DNA from: Vandammella animalimorsus
GTDB lineage: Bacteria; Pseudomonadota; Gammaproteobacteria; Burkholderiales; Burkholderiaceae_C
DNA: 64,000 nt
Reading direction: 5' to 3'
Assembly: GCF_002285285.1 (NCBI RefSeq)
Contig: NZ_NSJF01000001.1
Location: 372,001-436,000 of the forward strand
The notes under the pieces are model-generated. The model had not been told where the DNA came from. It saw only the letters and a program-made list of their open reading frames with translations, and ran no database searches. Position numbers and translations under genes: made by a program. Below, piece after piece: positions 39,756 through 49,286 of the stretch (the first letter of the stretch is position 1; every line of letters starts with the position of its first letter).

Positions 39756-40783
39756 GCCAACCCAATCCTTTGCCAGATGAAGCCCCCGCCCAGGCCCGCT
39801 GGCGGCGTTTCCTCTACGGGAGCGCAGCCCTGTTGGCGCTGGCGCTGCTGCTGGCCGCCTGCGCCGGGCACCGCTGGGCCAGCCCGGCGGCCGTGCTGGC
39901 TGCGCTGAGCGGCGACGAAGCCCTGAGCAGCCGCCTGCTGCTGCAATGGCGCCTGCCGCGCGTGCTGGCCGCAGCCTTGGTTGGGGCATTGCTGGGGCTG
40001 TCGGGCGCGATCTTCCAAGGAGTGTTTCGCAACCCGCTGGCCGAGCCCTACCTGCTGGGGGCCTCAGGCGGCGCGGCGCTGGGCGCCAGCGTGGCGCTGC
40101 TGGTGCCGCTGGGCCTGCCCAGTGCCTGGCTGCTGCCCGCGCTGGCCTTTGCCGGCGCCTGGGGCGCGACGCTGCTGGTGCTGGGCGTGGCCCGGGTGGC
40201 GGGCGCGCTGGATGCGGCCGGCATGCTGCTGGCCGGCGTGGCCATCGCCGCCGTGCTGGGCGCACTGCGCTCGTTTCTGATGTTGGCGCTGTCGGACGAA
40301 ACCGTCAGCCTGCAAGTGGTGATGAGCTGGATGCTCGGCGGCATCCAAACGCCGAGCTGGCCCGGCCTGCTGGGTCTGCTGGCGGCCACGCTGGGCTGCG
40401 CCTTCATGGCCCAGCGCACCGCGCGCGGGCTGGATCTGCTGGGCCTGGGGCCGCAGCTGGCGCAGGGCTTTGGCCTGAATGTGGCGCGCTTCGTGCCCTG
40501 GGCCGTGGTGGCCGGCGCGCTCATCGTGGCCGTGGCCGTGGCCTGGGGCGGGTTGGTGGCCTTCGTGGGCCTGGCCGCGCCGCACATCGCCCGCTGGCAG
40601 GTCGGGGCGCTGCACCGTCACGTGCTGCCCGCCTCGGCCCTGATCGGCGCCATCGTCGTCACCCTGGCCGATGCGCTGGCGCGCTCCGTACTGCCCCCGG
40701 CCGAAGTGCCGCTGGGCCTGGTCACTGCCCTGGCGGGCGGGCCGTTTTTCATCATCTTGCTGGCGCGGAGGTTGCGGCAATGA
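39752..40783 (+). CDS. btuC: cobalamin ABC transporter permease (BtuC-like)
   Basis: This 343-residue inner-membrane protein belongs to the FecCD/BtuC permease family, with about ten hydrophobic helices. It carries QWRLPRVLAAALVGALLGLSG, QGVFRNPLAEPYLLGASGGA, and the coupling-helix region GGLVAFVGLAAPHIARW, plus LPPAEVPLGLVTALAGGPFF near the end. It overlaps its neighbours on both sides by four bases, so stoichiometric expression is likely. Confidence 0.92.
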   Translation: MSQPNPLPDEAPAQARWRRFLYGSAALLALALLLAACAGHRWASPAAVLAALSGDEALSSRLLLQWRLPRVLAAALVGALLGLSGAIFQGVFRNPLAEPYLLGASGGAALGASVALLVPLGLPSAWLLPALAFAGAWGATLLVLGVARVAGALDAAGMLLAGVAIAAVLGALRSFLMLALSDETVSLQVVMSWMLGGIQTPSWPGLLGLLAATLGCAFMAQRTARGLDLLGLGPQLAQGFGLNVARFVPWAVVAGALIVAVAVAWGGLVAFVGLAAPHIARWQVGALHRHVLPASALIGAIVVTLADALARSVLPPAEVPLGLVTALAGGPFFIILLARRLRQ

Positions 40784-41583
40784 CGGTTGTGAACACGGCG
40801 CTGGCCTCCGATCTTCAGCCTGAAGCTGGCCCTGCATCGCCGGCCCTGGCCTTGCATGATGTGCGGCTGCGCCGCCAGCAGCGTCAGGTGCTGGCAGGCA
40901 TCGATGTGCAGTTGCCTGTGCGTGGTGCGGTGGCCCTGGTGGGCCCCAATGGCGCGGGCAAATCCAGCCTGCTGTCGGTGTTGGCCGGCTTGAGCGCACC
41001 CGATGCTGGGCAGGTGCTGCTGCATGGCCGGCCGATGGCGGCCATGCCGGTGGCCGAACGGGCCCGCCACATCGGCTATATGCCGCAGCAATTCACACCG
41101 CATTGGGATTTGACGGTGCAGGAGCTGGTGCAGGTGCGCCTGGCGCTGCGGCCCGAGTTGGGTAAAAGCCCGGCGCAGCTGCTGCATACGCAAGGCTTGG
41201 GCGCATTCGCGCTGCGGCGCTGGTCCAGCCTCTCGGGCGGCGAGCAGGCGCGGGTGCTGCTGGCCACCGTGCTGGCGGTGCAGCCGCCCATTTTGCTGGC
41301 CGATGAGCCGGGTGCGGCGCTGGACGTGCGCCACCGCCTGGAGCTGGTGCACGCGCTGGCCCAGCGCGGGCGAGCGCAGTTGGTGGTCGTGGTCATGCAC
41401 GATTTGGAGCTGGCTTTCCAGTGCTTTGAGCGCATTCTCGTCATGGCCCAGGGGCGCATCGTGCTCGACGGCGGCCCAGAGCTGGCCTTGGACGAGCGCC
41501 TGGATGCGCACTTTGGTGTGCGCTTTGAGCGCATCGGCACGCCGCCGCAGGTGCTGCTGCGCGCGCAATGGCCCCTCTCGTGA
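40780..41583 (+). CDS. btuD: cobalamin ABC transporter ATP-binding protein (BtuD-like)
   Basis: This 267-residue ATPase has Walker A GPNGAGKSS, the Q-loop in YMPQQFTPHWDLTV, the ABC signature SSLSGGEQARV, Walker B ILLADEPGAALD and the switch histidine in VVVMHDLELAF. It energises uptake by BtuC-BtuF. The ATG overlaps the btuC stop. Confidence 0.93.
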   Translation: MTVVNTALASDLQPEAGPASPALALHDVRLRRQQRQVLAGIDVQLPVRGAVALVGPNGAGKSSLLSVLAGLSAPDAGQVLLHGRPMAAMPVAERARHIGYMPQQFTPHWDLTVQELVQVRLALRPELGKSPAQLLHTQGLGAFALRRWSSLSGGEQARVLLATVLAVQPPILLADEPGAALDVRHRLELVHALAQRGRAQLVVVVMHDLELAFQCFERILVMAQGRIVLDGGPELALDERLDAHFGVRFERIGTPPQVLLRAQWPLS

Positions 41584-41604
41584 GGAAAACACGATCCATC
41601 AACA

Positions 41605-42606
41605 ATGGCCCAAGACTTTTCTTATTTCCCTGTTGAACCCCTGCGCATCGACTTGGCCGGCTGGTCGCGCGAGGCCACGCAAGGCGCGCATCAGGAGTTC
41701 CTGGCCTTGTTCGAGCAGGCCGAAGCACTGGGCTACGACGGCGTCTGGTTCCACGAATTTCGCCTGCAAGAGCAAGCCTGGCCCTACCCCTGCCCGATGC
41801 TGCTGGCCGCCGCTGTGCTGGCGCGCACGCAGCGCCTGCGCGTGGGCAGCTCGGTGCTGGTGGCGCCGCTGCATCGCCCGCAGCTGTTGGCCGAGCAGGT
41901 GCTGCAGTTGCAGTTCCAAAGTGGCGGGCGTTTTGATGCGGGTGTTGGCCGTGGCACCGATCCGGCCACCTTGCAGCAACTGGGCATCGCCCCCGAGCAG
42001 GCGCGCGACAGCATGGAGCGCTGCGTGCAGGCGCTGCAAAAGGCCCTTACAACCGAAGCCAGCGACGCCAGCGCTTTGCCGCTGTACCTGGCAGCCAGCT
42101 CTGAAGAAAGCATTGCTTTTGCAGTGGCCCAGCGCATTCCCTTGCTGCTGAGTCTGGAGCCGCCCGAGACCTTGCAGCTCGAACGCCTGGACGCCGCTGC
42201 CTGCGTTCAGCGGGGCGGTCACTCCCAAGCCCTGGCCCAGGCCCTGCGGCAGCGCTCGCCCATCTCGCGCTACGTCGTCATCGGTACGAGTGCGCAGGAC
42301 GTGCAGGGCCAATTGCAGGCTTTGTGGCCCAAGCTCTGGCAGCGTCGCCTGTACTTTGCTGCCAAGCGTGGCCAAACACCCGAACAAGTGCCCGCGATGG
42401 ACACGGCCAAGGCCCTGCGCGAGCAATTCATCCACGGCACGCCTGAGCAATGCGTGGCCCAGCTGCGCCAATTGCAACAGCGCACGGGCTGCGCCCATCT
42501 GCGCCTGGTTTTCAACGCCAACGGCCTACTGGACTGGCCGGCGGCCCTGGCCGCCATGCGCCTGTTTGCCCAGGAGGCCATGCCAGCATTGCGCGGCAAG
42601 TCATGA
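41605..42606 (+). CDS. luciferase-like flavin-dependent oxidoreductase
   Basis: This 333-residue protein is a bacterial-luciferase-like (LLM class) monooxygenase homologue. It has FEQAEALGYDGVWFHEF, the RTQRLRVGSSVLVAPLHRP strand-loop, and GRFDAGVGRGTDPA followed by a C-terminal helix set with FIHGTPEQCVAQLRQL. It starts 21 bases after btuD on the same strand and probably lies on the riboswitch-controlled transcript. Its reaction is unknown; the position suggests a link to cobalamin or corrinoid metabolism, but that is inference. Confidence 0.82.
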   Translation: MAQDFSYFPVEPLRIDLAGWSREATQGAHQEFLALFEQAEALGYDGVWFHEFRLQEQAWPYPCPMLLAAAVLARTQRLRVGSSVLVAPLHRPQLLAEQVLQLQFQSGGRFDAGVGRGTDPATLQQLGIAPEQARDSMERCVQALQKALTTEASDASALPLYLAASSEESIAFAVAQRIPLLLSLEPPETLQLERLDAAACVQRGGHSQALAQALRQRSPISRYVVIGTSAQDVQGQLQALWPKLWQRRLYFAAKRGQTPEQVPAMDTAKALREQFIHGTPEQCVAQLRQLQQRTGCAHLRLVFNANGLLDWPAALAAMRLFAQEAMPALRGKS

Positions 42607-42633
42607 GCTGGGTAGCAGCCTTTTGATAGGCGC

Positions 42634-43578
42634 TCAGTTGGCGTAGATGGGGGCGGGCTCTGGCGGGGTGATGGGGATGCCGTGCCAGTAGCGCACTGTG
42701 GGTGTGCTCAATGGAGGGGCCTGAGGGGGGACTGGAGTGGGCGCGGCGTCCACCTGAACGGTGGTGACGGTGCTCAGCGCGGGCTCGGGCGCGGGGCTGG
42801 CGGGCTTGGCCGTTGCAGGCGGGCTGCTGCGGCGGTTGAAGCGCACCGGCTGCAGCGGGATTTTGGGCAGGTTGGACAGGCCGGGCCCGCTCTGGCTTGC
42901 GGCTGGGATGCGCACCAGATTGTGGCTGCGCCGGGCCGCGACGGCATGGCCTGTGGCGGCAGGCCGCGCCTTGGCGGCTTGGGGTTGCTGCGTGGCTTGC
43001 TGGAGCAAGGCCAGGCGTTGCTCGGGCGAGAGCTGTTGGTAATCGCGCCAGGCCTGGGCCAGGCGCAGCAGCTCTTCTTCACCCAGGTGCTGATATTGCT
43101 GGCGTATGGCGTGGCGCTGTGGCTCGCTCAGGGCGCCCCACAGGGCAATGTGGCGCACTAAGTGCTGGCGGGCGTCATCGTTCAGCGACTTGGCTTGCCG
43201 GGCAATGGCTTGCCAGCGGCGTTTTTCCGCGCTGCTGATGAAGGGCCACAAGGGCTTGAGCCCAGCCAGCAGAGTCTGTTGCTCTTCGGATAGGTCAGCC
43301 CAGATGGGGCGGGTGATGTGTAGGCCGCTTGCAGTGCTGTCCGCCGTGGTTGGCGCTGGGGTGTCCAGATCGGGTAAGGGCTGCGGATTTCCCTGCAGGA
43401 TCAGGGGGCCAGCATAGACGATGCCTGGAGGCAAGTCTGGTGCGAGCAAGGGCTGTTGCAGGCCCGCCCAGCTCAGTGCCAGCAGCAGCAGGCAGGCAAA
43501 GCCCAGTGCAACAGCAGGCCGATTGCCGCTGCGCGTTTGAGCGGCAGTGGGGGGAGTGGGGTGGGCGGGCGACGGCAC
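42634..43578 (-). CDS. DUF3106 protein with N-terminal membrane anchor
   Basis: The 314-residue protein has one hydrophobic helix near the N-terminus (VALGFACLLLLALSWAGL) and a DUF3106 region at about 95-200. That region contains WADLSEEQQTLLAGLKPLWPFIS, EKRRWQAIARQAKSLNDDARQHL and WGALSEPQRHAIRQQYQHL. A long Pro/Ala-rich tail follows. The function of DUF3106 is unknown. It is the third gene of a sigma factor-DUF3619-DUF3106 set on the minus strand, which suggests a role in an envelope-stress or sigma-regulation module. Confidence 0.8.
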   Translation of the reverse strand: MPSPAHPTPPTAAQTRSGNRPAVALGFACLLLLALSWAGLQQPLLAPDLPPGIVYAGPLILQGNPQPLPDLDTPAPTTADSTASGLHITRPIWADLSEEQQTLLAGLKPLWPFISSAEKRRWQAIARQAKSLNDDARQHLVRHIALWGALSEPQRHAIRQQYQHLGEEELLRLAQAWRDYQQLSPEQRLALLQQATQQPQAAKARPAATGHAVAARRSHNLVRIPAASQSGPGLSNLPKIPLQPVRFNRRSSPPATAKPASPAPEPALSTVTTVQVDAAPTPVPPQAPPLSTPTVRYWHGIPITPPEPAPIYAN

Positions 43579-43685
43579 AGGGAGTCAGGGCGCTGGGGCA
43601 GGCCCCGTATGGTATGGCAGATGTTTGCAGCAGCAAGGCTGCCCATGAAAGCCTGGGGCCAGAGATGGCCCCAGGTGGGTGGTAT

Positions 43686-44153
43686 TCATTGGCTGCGCTG
43701 CTGCGGGGATGGGGCGGGCAATGCGATGCGTTGGTTTTTCAGGAACTGCTGGAAGCCAGGGTCAGACCAGGCCGAGGGCGGCAGCTCTTGCGCGAGGATG
43801 TGCGTATCGGTCTGGGCCAATTCAGAGGCCCCATCATTGCTGACGGCGCCTTGTGTGAACATCACGCCCGCGCCGACCGCGGCCAGGGGCAGTAGGGCCA
43901 GGGTTCTTTTCCACCATGCCGCAGCGCGGCGCGCAGCAGCTGTGCTGGATTGTTGCTGGCGCAGCAGGGCCAGCTGGTGTGTGGCCATGGCTTGCTGGCG
44001 GGCAATGCGCAGGCGCTCAGCAATGTCGCGCTCCAGCGGCTGGGTTTGCTCGGCGTGGCGCAAGGCTTTGCCCAGCGCCATGCCGATGCGTTGGGCCTGT
44101 GCGGCGCTGATGTCCGCCGCAGCAAACGCCGCAGTCTGATTGTGTGTGCTCAT
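43686..44153 (-). CDS. DUF3619 membrane protein, possible anti-sigma partner
   Basis: This 155-residue protein has a charged N-terminal helical domain, a single membrane helix (TLALLPLAAVGAGVMFTQG) and a short outer segment ending with DPGFQQFLKNQ, matching DUF3619 as I know it. It overlaps the ECF sigma factor stop (ATGA-type overlap at 44150-44153). A one-span protein coupled to an ECF sigma gene is the classic layout of an anti-sigma factor; direct evidence is lacking. Confidence 0.78.
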   Translation of the reverse strand: MSTHNQTAAFAAADISAAQAQRIGMALGKALRHAEQTQPLERDIAERLRIARQQAMATHQLALLRQQQSSTAAARRAAAWWKRTLALLPLAAVGAGVMFTQGAVSNDGASELAQTDTHILAQELPPSAWSDPGFQQFLKNQRIALPAPSPQQRSQ

Positions 44154-44722
44154 AGTTTGATCCCCGATGCCCCGAGCATTTGGCTCAGGGCCTGCACGGC
44201 GCGGTGGCAATGGGTTTTCACGCTGCCTTCGGAACACCCCATGGCCGCTGCCGTTTCTGCAACATCCATATCTTCCCAGTAACGCATGATGAAGGCTTCG
44301 CGTTGACGCGCAGGCAGCTTGCCGATGGCATCCTCAATCATCTCGAACACTTGCTTGCGCTCGGTGGCGGATTCGGCGCTTTCGCACTGCTGCGTGTGCT
44401 CTGGGCCAATGTAATGCTCCAGCAGTGAGAACTGGTCTTTCTCATCAGCGCCGCTGCGCTCGAAATCACTGAAGTTGCTGATGACGGCTTTGCGTGTTTT
44501 TTGCCGCCGAAACCAGTCCATGGTGGTGTTGATGAGGATGCGGCTGAACAGCATGCGCATTTCCTCAATGGGCTTGTTGGCGTAATGCTCAGCCAGGCGC
44601 AGCATGCTGTCTTGCACGATGTCCAAGGCAGCGTTTTCATCCTTGACGTGGAAAAGCGCGCGCTTGTAGGCGCGCTTTTCTACATCGCGGAGGAAATCTG
44701 CAAATTCTTGTTCCGAGGCCAA
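44150..44722 (-). CDS. ECF-type RNA polymerase sigma factor
   Basis: This protein of about 190 residues has sigma region 2 (EFADFLRDVEKRAYKRALF, DIVQDSMLRLAEHY, MLFSRILINTTMDWFRRQK) and region 4 with the helix-turn-helix RQREAFIMRYWEDMDVAETAAAMGCSEGSVKTHCHRA. The start is uncertain: the frame stays open to 45004, but homology begins with ASEQEFADFL, so I propose a TTG at 44722. It heads the sigma-DUF3619-DUF3106 unit and is divergent from ilvB. Confidence 0.85.
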   Translation of the reverse strand: MASEQEFADFLRDVEKRAYKRALFHVKDENAALDIVQDSMLRLAEHYANKPIEEMRMLFSRILINTTMDWFRRQKTRKAVISNFSDFERSGADEKDQFSLLEHYIGPEHTQQCESAESATERKQVFEMIEDAIGKLPARQREAFIMRYWEDMDVAETAAAMGCSEGSVKTHCHRAVQALSQMLGASGIKL

Positions 44723-45182
44723 AGCAGACTTGGAAAGAGTGGGCGCAGCCAGCAAAGGCGGCGCAAAACCTGCAACGCCGCAGCGGGCAGGGCAAATTGG
44801 GCGGCTGGCCAGGGGCAGCCCTTTGGGCGAAAAGGTCGGCTCAGCCTTCTGGCTCGATACCGGCGCAAGGGGCGCTGGCATCGCCAGGGCGGCATTGTGC
44901 CAAGAGAAAGCGCTTGCCAGCAGGCATTGAAGGCAGATGCAGCCTTGGCGAGCGTTGCCGTAACAGAATTTTCGGTCAGACAGGTCTGGACGTTTGCAAT
45001 TCAATGCAATAATGCGCGCTTTTCCTCCATCCTCCCACAGTCAAACGGAGTGTGGTGGGGCCAAGGCGGCGCGGCCGCGACGGTGCCCGGCATCACATTC
45101 TCAAGTCCTAAGCCTGCTTCACAAGAGTCCGGGTGAGGGGCACCGAAGGTTTTTCATTTTGAAAATCTCAGAAGGTTCATCC
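44723..45182. promoter_or_regulatory. region between the sigma factor gene and ilvB
   Basis: No independent gene is seen in these 460 bases. On the plus strand TGCAATAAT (about 45003-45011) is an extended -10 candidate for ilvB with TGGACG as a poor -35. Downstream, CGGTGCC (45078-45084) can pair with GGCACCG (about 45139-45145), and CCGGG segments offer an alternative pairing, just before a short T-run. No leader peptide rich in Leu, Ile or Val is present. Confidence 0.35.
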
Positions 45183-46964
45183 ATGGAAATCTCCAAGACA
45201 GAAACCACTGCTGCGGCGCAGGCCGTGCAGCAATCGAGCGCGCCTGCCGAATTGATGGGCGCAGAAATTCTGATGAAGGCCCTGGCCGCTGAAGGGGTCA
45301 AGCACATCTGGGGTTATCCGGGCGGGGCAGTGCTGTACATCTACGATGCGCTGTACCGGCAGGAGCAAGTGCAGCACGTGCTGGTGCGCCATGAGCAGGC
45401 GGCGGTGCATGCGGCCGATGGCTATGCCCGCGCCACAGGCGATGTGGGCGTGGCGCTGGTCACCTCCGGCCCGGGCCTGACCAACGCGGTCACGGGCCTG
45501 GCCACGGCCTATATGGACAGCATCCCGCTGGTGGTGATTTCCGGCCAGGTGCCTGCGCCATCGATCGGGCAGGATGCCTTCCAGGAATGCGACACCGTAG
45601 GCATTACGCGCCCCGTGGTGAAGCACAACTTCCTGGTCAAGCGCGCCGAGGATGTGGCCATGACCGTCAAGAAGGCATTCCACATTGCGCGATCGGGCCG
45701 CCCGGGCCCGGTGGTGATCGACATCCCCAAGGATGTGTCGTTCAAGAAGGTGCCCTATACCGGCTACCCGGAAACCGTCGAGATGCGTTCCTACAACCCG
45801 GTGCGCAAAGGCCATACCGGGCAGATTCGCAAGGCCATGCAGTACCTGCTGGCGGCCAAGCGGCCCTACATTTACGTGGGCGGCGGGGCGATCCTGGGCA
45901 ATGCCACGCAGGAGGTGCGCGCGCTGGCCGACCGCCTGGGCTATCCGGTGACCAATACGCTGATGGGGCTGGGGGCCTTCCCGGCCTCCGACCCGAAGTT
46001 TTTGGGCATGTTGGGCATGCACGGCACGGTTGAGGCCAATAACGCCATGCAGCACTGCGATGTGCTGATTGCCATCGGTGCGCGCTTTGACGATCGTGTC
46101 ATCGGCAACCCCAAGCACTTTGCGCAGAACGAGCGCAAGATCATCCACATCGACGTCGATCCTTCGGTGATCTCCAAGCGCGTCAAGGTGCAGGTGCCCA
46201 TTGTGGGCGACTGCAAGGACGTGCTCACCGAGTTGCTGAACATGCTTGACGAGACCGATGAGAAGCCCGACGCCCAGGCGCTCAAGGCCTGGTGGGCAAT
46301 GATCGAAGGCTGGCGCGAGCGCAACTGCCTGGACTATGACCGCGCCAACAAGGACGTCATCAAGCCCCAGTACGTGGTCGAGACGCTGTGGAACATGACG
46401 CGCGGCGATGATGTGTACATCACCTCCGACGTTGGGCAGCACCAGATGTGGGCTGCGCAGTACTACCGTTTCGACGAGCCGCGTCGCTGGATCAACTCCG
46501 GCGGCCTGGGCACCATGGGCGTGGGCATTCCGTATGCGATGGGCATCAAGCTGGCCAAGCCCCAGAGCGAGGTGTTCTGCATCACGGGCGAAGGCTCGGT
46601 GCAAATGTGCATTCAGGAGCTCTCCACCTGCTTGCAGTACAACACGCCGATCAAGATCTGCGCGTTGAACAACCGCTATCTGGGCATGGTGCGCCAGTGG
46701 CAGGAGATCGAGTACTCGGGCCGCTATAGCCAGAGCTACATGGATGCGCTGCCCAACTTCGTCAAGCTGGCTGAGGCTTACGGCCACGTTGGTTTGCTGA
46801 TCGAGCGCCCGCAGGACGTGGAAGGCGCATTGCGCGAGGCGCGCAAGCTCAAGGACCGCACAGTGTTCCTGGACTTCCGCACCGACCCCAGCGAAAACGT
46901 CTTCCCGATGGTGCAGGCCGGCAAGGGCATCACCGAAATGCTGCTCAGCGCGGAAGACCTGTAA
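45183..46964 (+). CDS. ilvB: acetolactate synthase large subunit
   Basis: The enzyme uses thiamine diphosphate to make acetolactate or acetohydroxybutyrate in branched-chain amino acid synthesis. The 593-residue protein has WGYPGGAVLYIYDAL, the catalytic glutamate region RHEQAAVHAADGYARATG, the FAD-binding middle domain, and the thiamine diphosphate motif GEGSVQMCIQELSTCLQYN. The ATG at 45183 follows AGAAGG. The frame is open for 63 codons upstream, but that part is not family-like. Confidence 0.96.
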   Translation: MEISKTETTAAAQAVQQSSAPAELMGAEILMKALAAEGVKHIWGYPGGAVLYIYDALYRQEQVQHVLVRHEQAAVHAADGYARATGDVGVALVTSGPGLTNAVTGLATAYMDSIPLVVISGQVPAPSIGQDAFQECDTVGITRPVVKHNFLVKRAEDVAMTVKKAFHIARSGRPGPVVIDIPKDVSFKKVPYTGYPETVEMRSYNPVRKGHTGQIRKAMQYLLAAKRPYIYVGGGAILGNATQEVRALADRLGYPVTNTLMGLGAFPASDPKFLGMLGMHGTVEANNAMQHCDVLIAIGARFDDRVIGNPKHFAQNERKIIHIDVDPSVISKRVKVQVPIVGDCKDVLTELLNMLDETDEKPDAQALKAWWAMIEGWRERNCLDYDRANKDVIKPQYVVETLWNMTRGDDVYITSDVGQHQMWAAQYYRFDEPRRWINSGGLGTMGVGIPYAMGIKLAKPQSEVFCITGEGSVQMCIQELSTCLQYNTPIKICALNNRYLGMVRQWQEIEYSGRYSQSYMDALPNFVKLAEAYGHVGLLIERPQDVEGALREARKLKDRTVFLDFRTDPSENVFPMVQAGKGITEMLLSAEDL

Positions 46965-47139
46965 GCAAGTCATGGCGCCAGGGTGGCACACCATGCATGC
47001 CCCTGGCCTGTGTCTTGCCACAGCAGGCCAGACCGCCCCATTCAAACATCCAATTTTTCCCCTGAGGGATGAGTCAATTGCTTACCAAGCCTGGTCATTA
47101 CCGTGGCCGGGGGAGGGCGGCGAAAAGAGGAGTTCTTTC

Positions 47140-47631
47140 ATGCGACACATCATTGCCGTGCTGCTCGAAAACGAGCCCGGCGCACTCTCGCGCGTTGTCG
47201 GGTTGTTTTCCGCCCGTGGCTACAACATCGAATCGCTCACCGTGGCCCCCACCGAGGATCCTTCGCTCTCGCGCATGACGATCCAGACCGTCGGTTCGGA
47301 TGACACTATCGAGCAAATCACCAAGCACCTCAACCGCCTGATCGAAGTCGTCAAGGTGGTGGATCTGACCGATGGCGCCTACACCGAGCGCGAACTGATG
47401 ATCGTCAAGGTGCGCGCTGCAGGCAAAGAGCGCGAGGAAATCAAGCGCACTACCGACATCTTCCGTGGGCGCATCATCGATGTGACCGACAAGAGCTACA
47501 CCATCGAGCTGACAGGCGATCAGGGCAAGATCGACGCCTTTCTGGGTGCGCTGGATCGCTCGGCCATCCTCGAAACCGTGCGCACTGGCCCCAACGGCAT
47601 TGGCCGTGGCGAGCGCGTGCTGCGGCTTTGA
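47140..47631 (+). CDS. ilvH: acetolactate synthase small (regulatory) subunit
   Basis: The regulatory subunit confers valine feedback inhibition and activates the large subunit. The 163-residue protein has the ACT domain LLENEPGALSRVVGLFSARGYNIESL at its N-terminus and the C-terminal domain with GRIIDVTDKSYTIELTG. The start at 47140 has AAGAGGAG upstream. It lies about 175 bases after ilvB, with no obvious terminator between. Confidence 0.96.
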   Translation: MRHIIAVLLENEPGALSRVVGLFSARGYNIESLTVAPTEDPSLSRMTIQTVGSDDTIEQITKHLNRLIEVVKVVDLTDGAYTERELMIVKVRAAGKEREEIKRTTDIFRGRIIDVTDKSYTIELTGDQGKIDAFLGALDRSAILETVRTGPNGIGRGERVLRL

Positions 47632-48777
<1,146 letters not shown>

Positions 48778-48787
48778 ACTCCGTGGG

Positions 48788-48807
48788 GAAAGGGCTTGGC
48801 CCTTTTC
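48788..48807 (+). terminator. terminator after ilvC
   Basis: AAAGGGC and GCCCTTT form a 7-bp stem with a TTG loop, followed by TCTTG. The T-run is short. Confidence 0.5.
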
Positions 48808-48830
48808 TTGGAGCATCTTTACTGGAATCA

Positions 48831-48854
48831 ACAAAGGCGCTAAGGCGCCTTTGT
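48831..48854. terminator. second hairpin after ilvC
   Basis: ACAAAGGCGC and GCGCCTTTGT form a perfect 10-bp stem with a TAAG loop between the convergent ilvC and small unknown gene. No T-run follows, though the stem itself ends in TTTGT. Confidence 0.5.
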
Positions 48855-48872
48855 GCTGTGTCGGGCCCGTAC

Positions 48873-48917
48873 TGCCCGGCTTTTTAGTGGCCGGCTTTTC
48901 AATGGCCGGCTTTTCAA
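48873..48917 (+). repeat. three tandem 15-base repeats
   Basis: One imperfect copy (TGCCCGGCTTTTTAG) and two identical copies (TGGCCGGCTTTTCAA) lie in tandem and include the stop codon region of the small minus-strand gene. The repeat probably arose by slippage. Confidence 0.7.
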
Positions 48918-49171
48918 TGGGCAGCAGCGCCTGTGGCCGGCAGGCCGCTGGCTCGCGCCTGGGCCAGCAGGTTGCGCAAGGCAGCCAGAGCGGCACAGGC
49001 CTTGTGCTCGGCGGCTTGCTCATCGCCTTGCAGCAGATAGTGGCGCGCCATGCTCAGCGCGTTGATGGCGGTGTGGAAGGACTGGATCCCCAGATCGTCT
49101 GGCCGGCCTTCGATCAGTTCGATGGGCTGAAGGCTATTGAGGTTAAAACTGCTAGACTGCGGGCGTTTCAT
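48914..49171 (-). CDS. small protein of unknown function
   Basis: This 85-residue protein is not one I can name. It is soluble, with a polar N-terminus (KRPQSSSFNLNSLQPIELIEG) and a two-helix C-terminal half (SFHTAINALSMARHYLLQGDEQAAEHKACAALAALRNLLAQA) that resembles a TPR-like helical hairpin. The stop codon lies within the last 15-base tandem repeat. It lies downstream of ilvC in convergent orientation, and a candidate small RNA on the opposite strand starts at its 5' end. Confidence 0.6.
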   Translation of the reverse strand: MKRPQSSSFNLNSLQPIELIEGRPDDLGIQSFHTAINALSMARHYLLQGDEQAAEHKACAALAALRNLLAQARASGLPATGAAAH

Positions 49172-49286
49172 GGCGATGCTCCTGATGGCATGGCTTTCCT
49201 GGCAGGCTTGTGCTGCATGGCCAGGAAAGCCAATCGCTGTGTGACACGCCGGGGCATTGTTGGCGCAATGCCCCGGCACTTTTTTG
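49153..49286 (+). ncRNA. candidate small RNA between the 85-residue gene and rsmB
   Basis: On the plus strand an extended -10 box TGCTAGACT (49150-49158) is followed by two strong hairpins. GGCTTTCCTGGC/GCCAGGAAAGCC is a 12-bp perfect stem at 49192-49231, and GCCGGGGCATTG/CAATGCCCCGGC is a 12-bp perfect stem at 49248-49277. The second is followed by a run of six T (49280-49285). No plus-strand protein gene lies here; both flanking genes are on the minus strand. A plus-strand terminator with no gene in front of it suggests an RNA of roughly 120 nt. The remaining bases to 49491 show nothing clear. Confidence 0.45.

Noticed and set aside
45012-45110. Leader peptide controlling ilvB by attenuation
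   Set aside because: The only short frame with a start in the right place has no run of Leu, Ile or Val codons.
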